From Cycloclasticus sp. (lineage in GTDB: Bacteria > Pseudomonadota > Gammaproteobacteria > Methylococcales > Cycloclasticaceae), in the NCBI GenBank assembly GCA_018066825.1, contig JAGPVU010000102.1, positions 1 to 10,095 of the forward strand: DNA of 10,095 nt, read 5' to 3'. Made by a program: the position numbers and the translations under genes. Positions 1-5,828 of this stretch are shown here, piece by piece (position 1 is the stretch's first letter; each line of letters opens with the position of its first letter). The notes under the pieces were generated by a model that was given only the letters and a program-made list of their open reading frames with translations, was not told the origin of the DNA and made no database searches.

Positions 1-27
1 GCTAACTACTAAATGGTTTATCTTCAT
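1..27 (-). CDS. Possible start of an unidentified gene, cut by the left edge
   Basis: On the minus strand an ATG at 27-25 opens a frame that stays open for nine codons to the window edge and reads MKINHLVVS. An AGAGG sequence lies 6 nt upstream of it, a normal ribosome-binding-site spacing. The start falls about 45 nt after the gatB stop on the same strand, so it could be the next gene of that transcript. Nine residues are too few to identify a family, and the reading could be chance. Confidence 0.3.
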
Positions 28-71
28 TGCGCGCCTCTATGTTAATTAAGTATAAATATGGTGGCCGTTGA

Positions 72-1505
72 TTATTTTTTCAACTTAGCCTGTAATAATT
101 TATTGAGTTCTTGCGGGTTCGCTTTGCCTTGCGTTTGCTTCATCAGCTGCCCCACAAAAAAGCCCATAACTTTAGTTTTACCTTCTCTAAATTGTTCGAC
201 TTGGCTCATATTATCGGCCATCAACTGATCAATCATTTTTTCTAATTCACCGCTATCTGATATTTGTTTAAGCCCTTCGCGCTCAATAATAGTATCAGCC
301 GAATCTGTCGAACCCCACATCAGCTCGAAGACCCGTTTGGCTATTTTCCCCGAAATCGTCTGATCGCTAATACGCAAGACTAAACCAGCCAGCCGTTCAG
401 CGCTAACGGGACAACCCGTAATATCCAAACCCTCTCGATTAAGCCCCGCACTTAGGTCACCCATCACCCAGTTGGCCACTAATTTTTCCTCGTTTGCGAC
501 CCCGCTAACGCTGTCCTCATAGTAATCTGCTAAAGCGCGCTGTGCTGTTAACACCTCGGCATCATAGTCACTCAACCCATATTGTTGTTGAAAACGTTGT
601 TTTTTAGCGGCCGGTAACTCGGGCAGCTTGTTACGTATTTGCTCTAATAAAGCCGATGAAATTTCCACGGGTAATAAATCAGGGTCTGGAAAATAACGGT
701 AATCATTTGCCTCTTCTTTCGAACGCATCGAACGTGTTTCATCTTTATCGGCGTCATACAGTCTGGTCTCTTGCACCACTGACTGTCCAGACTCGATTAC
801 ATCAATTTGACGCTCTACTTCATGGGCAATTGCTTTTTCTATAAAGCGAAAAGAATTTAGGTTTTTAATTTCTGCACGCGTCCCGTAGGCTTCTTGCCCC
901 AATGGACGAATAGACACGTTGACATCACAGCGAAATGAACCCTCTTGCATATTGCCGTCGCAAATACCAAGGTACTGTACCAAGGTGTGAATCATCTTTA
1001 CATAGGCCACCGCCTCTGCCGCTGAACGCATGTCCGGTTCTGACACAATCTCTAACAACGGCGTACCCGCGCGATTTAAATCCACACCGGTCATCCCGTG
1101 GTAGTCTTCGTGCAGTGACTTACCCGCATCCTCTTCTAGATGGGCACGCGTAACACCAATGGTTTTAGTGACCCCATCAACGTTAATATCCAATTTTCCT
1201 AGCCCCACAATCGGCAAATCAAATTGGCTTATCTGATAACCTTTTGGTAGATCAGGATAAAAATAGTTTTTTCGTGCAAACACCGAATACGGCGCTATCT
1301 CTGCACCCACCGCCAAACCAAACATAAGGGCGTGGCGCACGGCCTGCTCATTGAGCACAGGCAAAGTACCTGGTAAACCCAAATCAACGGCACAAGCCTG
1401 TGTATTAGGCGCCGCACCATACGCGGTTGAAGCCGCTGAAAATATTTTAGATTTTGTCGCTAGCTGAGCGTGAATTTCAAGCCCAATGACTGTTTCCCAT
1501 TGCAT
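72..1505 (-). CDS. gatB: Aspartyl/glutamyl-tRNA amidotransferase subunit B
   Basis: GatB is the tRNA-binding kinase subunit of the GatCAB amidotransferase. It activates the side-chain carboxylate of Glu-tRNA(Gln) or Asp-tRNA(Asn) with ATP; ammonia from GatA then makes Gln-tRNA or Asn-tRNA in the cytoplasm. The sequence shows the family's conserved blocks in order: WETVIGLEIHAQL at the N-terminus, YFYPDLPKGYQISQ near residue 85, RAHLEEDAGKS near 120, DLNRAGTPLLEIVSEPD near 145, EGSFRCDVNVS near 190, and NDYRYFPDPDLLP near 265. A helical GatB/YqeY-type tail ends at residue 477. The frame also has an ATG 6 nt earlier (1511), which would overlap the gatA stop. However, AGGAG at 1518-1514 lies 8 nt from the ATG at 1505 and only 2 nt from the earlier one, and MQWE is the usual family start. 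I therefore chose 1505. The length is normal and the gene is intact. Confidence 0.97.
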   Translation of the reverse strand: MQWETVIGLEIHAQLATKSKIFSAASTAYGAAPNTQACAVDLGLPGTLPVLNEQAVRHALMFGLAVGAEIAPYSVFARKNYFYPDLPKGYQISQFDLPIVGLGKLDINVDGVTKTIGVTRAHLEEDAGKSLHEDYHGMTGVDLNRAGTPLLEIVSEPDMRSAAEAVAYVKMIHTLVQYLGICDGNMQEGSFRCDVNVSIRPLGQEAYGTRAEIKNLNSFRFIEKAIAHEVERQIDVIESGQSVVQETRLYDADKDETRSMRSKEEANDYRYFPDPDLLPVEISSALLEQIRNKLPELPAAKKQRFQQQYGLSDYDAEVLTAQRALADYYEDSVSGVANEEKLVANWVMGDLSAGLNREGLDITGCPVSAERLAGLVLRISDQTISGKIAKRVFELMWGSTDSADTIIEREGLKQISDSGELEKMIDQLMADNMSQVEQFREGKTKVMGFFVGQLMKQTQGKANPQELNKLLQAKLKK

Positions 1506-1510
1506 GCCCA

Positions 1511-2971
1511 TTACTCCTGCTCGTATCCCGCTGGTACCCTAAGGTGCCAGTCCGTTAGTTGTTGGTATTGATGCGCAACATTTAATAATCGCGATTCTTC
1601 AAAATAGTTGCCGATTAGTTGTAAGCCCACCGGTTTATCATCGACAAAACCACAAGGAACAGACATACCCGGCAAGCCAGCCAAGTTTACCCCAATGGTG
1701 AAAATATCAGATAAATACATGGATACAGGATCATCCTTTTTTTCACCCGCAGCAAAAGCAACCGACGGTGCAGTGGCACTGGCAATAATATCCACTTCCT
1801 TAAATGCACGCGCAAAGTCTTGCTGTATTAAACGCCGAACTTGCTGTGCTTTTTTGTAATACGCATCGTAATAACCCGCAGATAAGACATAGGCACCGAT
1901 CATAATTCGACGCTTAACTTCATCGCCAAACCCCTCACCACGTGAGCGCTTATATAAATCCTCTAAATCTTTCGGTTCTTCACAGCGATAACCAAATCGT
2001 ACGCCATCAAAGCGGGACAGGTTTGCTGAGCACTCCGCAGGCGCAACAACATAGTAAGCCGGCACGGACAAATTAATATTAGGCAAACTTATTTCTTTGA
2101 TCGTGGCGCCGGCAGACTTTATGGCATCGATCGCTTGCTCAATCTTTTCGGCGATGCCTGCGTCCAAATCATCACTAAAAAATTCTTTGGGCAAACCAAT
2201 CGTTAAGCCTTTGATCGGTCGATCTAAATTAGCTAGCAAGTCATCGACTGGCCTATCAACACTGGTGGAATCTTTTTCGTCAAAGCCCGACATTGCTTGT
2301 AGCATGATTGCAGCGTCTTCTGCACTTTTTGCCATTGCTCCACCTTGGTCTAGGCTGGAGGCAAAAGCGATCATGCCGTAACGCGACACACGACCATAGG
2401 TGGGCTTAATGCCGGTGATGCCACAAAAAGCAGCAGGCTGGCGAATTGAGCCACCGGTATCGGTACCGCTTGCTAGTGGCGCTAAACGCGAAGCAACCGC
2501 AGCTGCTGAACCACCTGACGATCCGCCTGGCACACTCTGCAAATCCCACGGGTTTTTAACGCCGCCATAAAAACTTGTTTCATTCGATGAGCCCATCGCA
2601 AACTCATCCATATTCGTCTTACCCAGCATCACGACACCCGCTTGCGCTAATTTTTCGACTGCAGTGGCGTTATAGGGGGCAATAAAATTATCCAGCATTT
2701 TAGAGCCACAACTGGTTCGCAGCCCTTCGGTACAAAAAATATCTTTATGTAACAGTGGAATACCTGTTAATAAACCGGCCTCGCCCATACTGATAGATTT
2801 ATCTGCTTGTGCAGCTGATTGAAGCGCAGCTTCTTCGTTCAAGGTGATTACACTGTTTAAATTACCATCAAAACGTTTAATACGTTGCAAAAAATAATGA
2901 CTTAACTCGACACTAGAGAACTCTTTTTTACGAAGACTTGCCGATAATTGTTTTAAAGATTGGTTATACAT
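1511..2971 (-). CDS. gatA: Aspartyl/glutamyl-tRNA amidotransferase subunit A (amidase)
   Basis: GatA is the glutaminase subunit of GatCAB. It releases ammonia from glutamine and passes it through a channel to the GatB active site. It belongs to the amidase-signature family. The Ser-cisSer-Lys triad is visible as K76 in GIPLLHKDIF, S151 in PGGSSGGSAAAV and S175 in DTGGSIRQPAAF. The spacings of 75 and 24 residues match those of known amidase-signature enzymes. GKTNMDEFAMGSS near residue 117 and the C-terminal block GLPGMSVPCGF are also family landmarks. The protein is 486 residues, the usual size. It begins 24 nt after the gatC stop, and I see no clear Shine-Dalgarno (the sequence before the ATG is AAAAAGCCT). 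Its stop lies close to or just overlapping the gatB start, as in an operon. No defects are visible. Confidence 0.98.
   Translation of the reverse strand: MYNQSLKQLSASLRKKEFSSVELSHYFLQRIKRFDGNLNSVITLNEEAALQSAAQADKSISMGEAGLLTGIPLLHKDIFCTEGLRTSCGSKMLDNFIAPYNATAVEKLAQAGVVMLGKTNMDEFAMGSSNETSFYGGVKNPWDLQSVPGGSSGGSAAAVASRLAPLASGTDTGGSIRQPAAFCGITGIKPTYGRVSRYGMIAFASSLDQGGAMAKSAEDAAIMLQAMSGFDEKDSTSVDRPVDDLLANLDRPIKGLTIGLPKEFFSDDLDAGIAEKIEQAIDAIKSAGATIKEISLPNINLSVPAYYVVAPAECSANLSRFDGVRFGYRCEEPKDLEDLYKRSRGEGFGDEVKRRIMIGAYVLSAGYYDAYYKKAQQVRRLIQQDFARAFKEVDIIASATAPSVAFAAGEKKDDPVSMYLSDIFTIGVNLAGLPGMSVPCGFVDDKPVGLQLIGNYFEESRLLNVAHQYQQLTDWHLRVPAGYEQE
1514..1518 (-). promoter_or_regulatory. Ribosome-binding site that decides the gatB start
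   Basis: AGGAG on the minus strand lies inside the last codons of gatA. It is 8 nt from the ATG at 1505 but only 2 nt from the ATG at 1511, so it supports the inner start (protein beginning MQWETV). Its position within gatA suggests gatB translation is coupled to gatA. Confidence 0.65.
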
Positions 2972-2995
2972 AGGCTTTTTATAAATAAATGGGTG

Positions 2996-3283
2996 TTAGT
3001 CGATAACTCGAGGAACTAAAAACAAGCCATCTTCAACATTAGGGGCATTTCGTTGTAGGCTTTCTCTTTGGTCAACTTCAGTTACCTCATCAAGTCTCAA
3101 ACGTTGCGATTGGTCCAAGGGGTGGGCCATCGGCTCTATGTCGGTCGTATCGACTTGGTTCATTTGCTCCACTAACCCCATAATATTGGACAGCTCAGAT
3201 GCGTAACTAGATAATTTCTCATCTTTGATTCCAAGCCGAGCTAAGTGTGCGATTTTGATCACTTCTTCTGACCGAATTGACAT
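2996..3283 (-). CDS. gatC: Aspartyl/glutamyl-tRNA amidotransferase subunit C
   Basis: GatC is the small subunit that wraps around and stabilises the GatA-GatB interface. The 95-residue product matches the family in length and layout. It has an N-terminal helical part with EEVIKIAHLARLGI (about 6-19), a middle segment with IMGLVEQMNQVDTTDIEPMAHP (read as two joined blocks around residues 34-55), and a C-terminal stretch ending in the typical EDGLFLVPRVID. The start is supported by GGGGA 6 nt upstream. It is the first gene of the gatCAB operon and is divergent from mreB, the same arrangement as in Pseudomonas. The Shine-Dalgarno may be masked by upstream leader RNA (see the intergenic entry). 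Confidence 0.96.
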   Translation of the reverse strand: MSIRSEEVIKIAHLARLGIKDEKLSSYASELSNIMGLVEQMNQVDTTDIEPMAHPLDQSQRLRLDEVTEVDQRESLQRNAPNVEDGLFLVPRVID

Positions 3284-3407
3284 AGAATGTCCCCTTTATT
3301 AAATTCGTTTACTAAAACAGTGCAAATTAACACAAATCGCTCCTTGCCCAAAGGGGTAAAGGGTTGTTAAAGTACAAAAATTCACATCAACGGTTCTGAT
3401 TCAATTC
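3284..3407. promoter_or_regulatory. Divergent gatC/mreB intergenic promoter region
   Basis: These 124 bp must carry the promoters of both the gatCAB and the mreB operons. For mreB a weak sigma-70 candidate is TTGCCC (3344-3349), an 18-nt spacer and TAAAGT (3368-3373), each 4 of 6 to consensus. I found no convincing box for gatC. On the gatC side the leader contains its ribosome-binding site (minus-strand TAAAGGGGA, 3298-3290). Two upstream segments are complementary to it: minus-strand CCCCTTT (3356-3350) and CCCTTTA (3363-3357). No Shine-Dalgarno precedes the mreB ATG. The region assignment is firm; the individual boxes are guesses. Confidence 0.6.
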
Positions 3408-4451
3408 ATGTTTAAAAAAATTCGCGGTATGTTTTCTAACGATTTATCCATCGATCTAGGAACAGCAAACACTATTATTTACGCACTAGGTCAAGGCATT
3501 GTTCTTAACGAACCCTCTGTTGTAGCCATTCGTGAAGATAAACTTCGTGGCGAAAGAAGTTTCGCTGCTGTTGGCATCGAGGCCAAAGCCATGTTAGGCC
3601 GAACCCCTGGTAATATCACCGCCATTCGCCCGCTGAAAGATGGTGTTATCGCTGATTTCACTATCACCGAAAAAATGCTGCAATATTTTATTCATAAAGT
3701 GCACGAAGGTCGGTTCTTGCGTCCAAGCCCTCGTGTTTTGATTTGCGTGCCGTGCGGATCAACTCAGGTAGAAAGAAGGGCGATTAGAGAATCTGCCACT
3801 GGTGCGGGTGCGCGCGAAGTATTTTTGATTGAGGAGCCCATGTCAGCTGCTATTGGCGCGGGCCTGCCTATTGACCAACCACAAGGCTCTATGGTGTTAG
3901 ATATTGGTGGCGGCACTTCTGAAATTGCGGTGTTATCACTTAATGGTATTGTGTATTCAGAGTCCGTTCGTGTGGGTGGCGACCGATTTGATGAAGCCAT
4001 CATCAACTATATACGTCGCAACTACGGCACCGTAATAGGTGAGGCAACCGCTGAGCGGATAAAACATCAAATTGGCTCTGCGTATCCTGCCAATGAAGTG
4101 CTAGAAATGCAGGTGACAGGTCGTAATTTAGCTGAAGGTATCCCCAGAAGCTTCACTCTCAATAGCAACGAAATTCTAGAATCTTTACAAGAACCCGTTA
4201 CCGCTATTGTCAGCGCTGTTAAAGCAGCACTAGAGCAAACCCCACCCGAACTAAGTGCCGATGTTGCCGAAAACGGTATTGTACTAACTGGCGGCGGCGC
4301 TTTACTTAAAGGACTTGATAAACTGCTTCATGAAGAAACAGGCGTTCCAGTACGCACTGCCGATGAACCGTTAACCTGCGTTGCTCGGGGTGGTGGGAAG
4401 GTGCTGGAGCTGATTAATGAAAAGGGACCCCATATTTTTGACTTAGAATAA
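3408..4451 (+). CDS. mreB: Rod shape-determining actin homologue MreB
   Basis: MreB is a bacterial actin that polymerises on the inner membrane and organises elongasome movement for side-wall growth. The N-terminus MFKKIRGMF is the amphipathic membrane-binding helix. Next come the phosphate-1 motif SIDLGTANT (14-22), the phosphate-2 motif VLDIGGGTSE with D165, RVGGDRFDEAIINY (188-201), and the adenosine motif IVLTGGGALLKG (291-302). The C-terminal block PLTCVARGGGK is typical. The length is 347 residues, equal to E. coli MreB, and identity by eye is high along the whole chain. It is the first gene of the plus-strand shape operon. The sequence before the ATG (TTCTGATTCAATTC) has no recognisable Shine-Dalgarno. 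The conserved N-terminus leaves little doubt about the start, so initiation must rely on other features. Confidence 0.99.
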   Translation: MFKKIRGMFSNDLSIDLGTANTIIYALGQGIVLNEPSVVAIREDKLRGERSFAAVGIEAKAMLGRTPGNITAIRPLKDGVIADFTITEKMLQYFIHKVHEGRFLRPSPRVLICVPCGSTQVERRAIRESATGAGAREVFLIEEPMSAAIGAGLPIDQPQGSMVLDIGGGTSEIAVLSLNGIVYSESVRVGGDRFDEAIINYIRRNYGTVIGEATAERIKHQIGSAYPANEVLEMQVTGRNLAEGIPRSFTLNSNEILESLQEPVTAIVSAVKAALEQTPPELSADVAENGIVLTGGGALLKGLDKLLHEETGVPVRTADEPLTCVARGGGKVLELINEKGPHIFDLE

Positions 4452-4453
4452 GG
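4449..4453 (+). promoter_or_regulatory. Ribosome-binding site pointing to a non-AUG mreC start
   Basis: TAAGG at the mreB stop codon pairs with the 3' end of 16S rRNA. It lies 9 nt before ATA at 4463 and 3 nt before ATT at 4457. The first standard start codon in frame, GTG at 4508, is more than 50 nt away and has no Shine-Dalgarno of its own. Confidence 0.55.
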
Positions 4454-4462
4454 TTCATTGCT

Positions 4463-5347
4463 ATAAAACCGATTTTCTCCAAAGGTCCATCTACACGCAC
4501 GCGACTTGTGGTTGCAGCGGTAATTTCTGTTCTATTGTTAATCCTAGGACAAAAAACCGACTACCTGCAATCCCTAAAAGATGCGCTGTCTTTAATTGTT
4601 CATCCGGTTTTATTGGCCATCGACGTACCGAATAAATCCCTACGATGGATCGCTGAAAACACCGCTGACCGCGCTGAGTTACTTGATCAAAATAAAAAAC
4701 TAACATCAGAAGCACTTTTGCTAAAAGCCCGACTGCAAAAGTTTGCCGCTATTGAAAAAGAAAACACGCGCTTACACAATCTACTGGAATCTTCTTATAA
4801 AATTGGCGAACAATTTATTTCCGCCTCACTCATTGATGTCAACCTGAGCGCCAACACCCAACACATTATTATAGATAAAGGGCACCGCTTTAATCTATTT
4901 GAGGGTCAATCAGTAATCAACGAAGACGGCGTGATAGGTCAAATCATTGAAGTACACCCTTTATCCTCCCGCATTCTACTCATTACCGACCCTAACCACG
5001 CGATCCCAGTCGAGATTAACAGAACGGGGCTTAGAACTATTGCAATAGGCAACGGCGTACTTAATACGGTCAACCTGCCCTACCTACCCCATAACACAGA
5101 CATTAAGCCTGGTGATTTGCTAATAACATCGGGACTAGGCGGTATTTTTCCCATGGGTTACCCTGTTGCTCGCGTGTCTAAATTAACGCCATCCCCAGGA
5201 GAAGCGTTTATGCGCGCCGAGGCGGCGACTATTGCTAAAATAGATAAAACACGTGAAGTCTTACTGGTATGGAGTAACCAACAACCCGTTCCATTATTAC
5301 CAAGCGAACCCACTACGCCCAAACAAACCATAAACGATGCACGCTAG
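4463..5347 (+). CDS. mreC: Rod shape-determining protein MreC, probable non-canonical start
   Basis: MreC is a bitopic inner-membrane protein whose periplasmic part binds PBP2 and activates the RodA-PBP2 synthase. After a short cytoplasmic tail comes one membrane segment (about residues 15-33, LVVAAVISVLLLILG). A heptad-rich coiled coil follows (about 60-110, with LDQNKKLTSEALLLKARL), then the paired beta-barrel domain containing INEDGVIGQIIEV and GDLLITSGLGGIFPMGYPV. No ATG, TTG or CTG gives a sensible N-terminus. The first standard start is GTG at 4508 (279 residues), with no ribosome-binding site. The 15 codons before it read KPIFSKGPSTRTRL after the first codon, matching the E. coli start MKPIFSRGPS. 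TAAGG lies 9 nt before the ATA aligned with that methionine (294 residues). ATT at 4457 (296 residues, M-A-I-K-P) is the alternative. The upstream in-frame stop is at 4439-4441. The gene overlaps mreD by 11 nt. Confidence 0.93.
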   Translation: MKPIFSKGPSTRTRLVVAAVISVLLLILGQKTDYLQSLKDALSLIVHPVLLAIDVPNKSLRWIAENTADRAELLDQNKKLTSEALLLKARLQKFAAIEKENTRLHNLLESSYKIGEQFISASLIDVNLSANTQHIIIDKGHRFNLFEGQSVINEDGVIGQIIEVHPLSSRILLITDPNHAIPVEINRTGLRTIAIGNGVLNTVNLPYLPHNTDIKPGDLLITSGLGGIFPMGYPVARVSKLTPSPGEAFMRAEAATIAKIDKTREVLLVWSNQQPVPLLPSEPTTPKQTINDAR

Positions 5348-5822
5348 GTCCTCAGGAAACGGGGTTATTTACCTCTCGCTGTTCATCGCGATGTGCCTTA
5401 GCGTTCTACCATGGACAAACCACGTCTCGGCCCTGATGCCTAATTGGACCTTACTTGTGCTGATGTATTGGAGCCTTGCTCTGCCACACAAAGTCAGCAT
5501 CGGCACGGCTTTTGTGACCGGCCTACTGTTTGACGTTTTAACTGGCAGCAACTTGGGCCAGAATGCGCTAATTTTTAGCTTAACGACTTTTTGCAGTCAT
5601 ACTTTCTACTCACGATTAAGGAATTATCATGTCTGGCAACAGGCCATTTTTATCCTCTTCTTTTTATCATTAATGCAACTGTTAGCACTTTGGATTACCC
5701 AACTTAATCAACAACAAGGTCTCGGCTACCACTATGTTGTTCAAGCGATAAGCAGCGCCGTTTTTTGGCCCTTAATATTCGCCAGCTTACGCAGCACTAG
5801 ACGACGATTCAAGGTGCAATGA
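5337..5822 (+). CDS. mreD: Rod shape-determining membrane protein MreD
   Basis: MreD is a polytopic inner-membrane component of the elongasome that works with MreC in controlling PBP2. The product has 161 residues (E. coli 162). It is very hydrophobic with about five membrane segments, for example VIYLSLFIAMCLSVLPW, NWTLLVLMYWSLALP and AIFILFFLSLMQLLALWI. Family landmarks are PNWTLLVLMYWSLALPHKV (35-53), GTAFVTGLLFDVLTGSNLG (57-75), WQQA (near 101) and FWPLIF near the C-terminus, followed by basic residues RSTRRRFKVQ. The ATG overlaps the last 11 nt of mreC and has no clear Shine-Dalgarno, so translation is probably coupled to mreC. The mrdA ATG follows after 6 nt. The gene is intact. Confidence 0.97.
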   Translation: MHARSSGNGVIYLSLFIAMCLSVLPWTNHVSALMPNWTLLVLMYWSLALPHKVSIGTAFVTGLLFDVLTGSNLGQNALIFSLTTFCSHTFYSRLRNYHVWQQAIFILFFLSLMQLLALWITQLNQQQGLGYHYVVQAISSAVFWPLIFASLRSTRRRFKVQ

Positions 5823-5828
5823 AGCCCC

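Noticed and set aside
1..71. Intrinsic terminator after gatB
   Set aside because: The minus-strand sequence here has palindromic TTAATTAA and GCGCGC but no stem followed by a T-run.
2097..2381. Plus-strand open frame of 94 codons across gatA
   Set aside because: Antisense to the conserved amidase coding region; no motif, no promoter and no ribosome-binding support.
3764..4006. Minus-strand open frame of 80 codons across mreB
   Set aside because: Antisense to highly conserved mreB sequence, with no independent evidence of coding.
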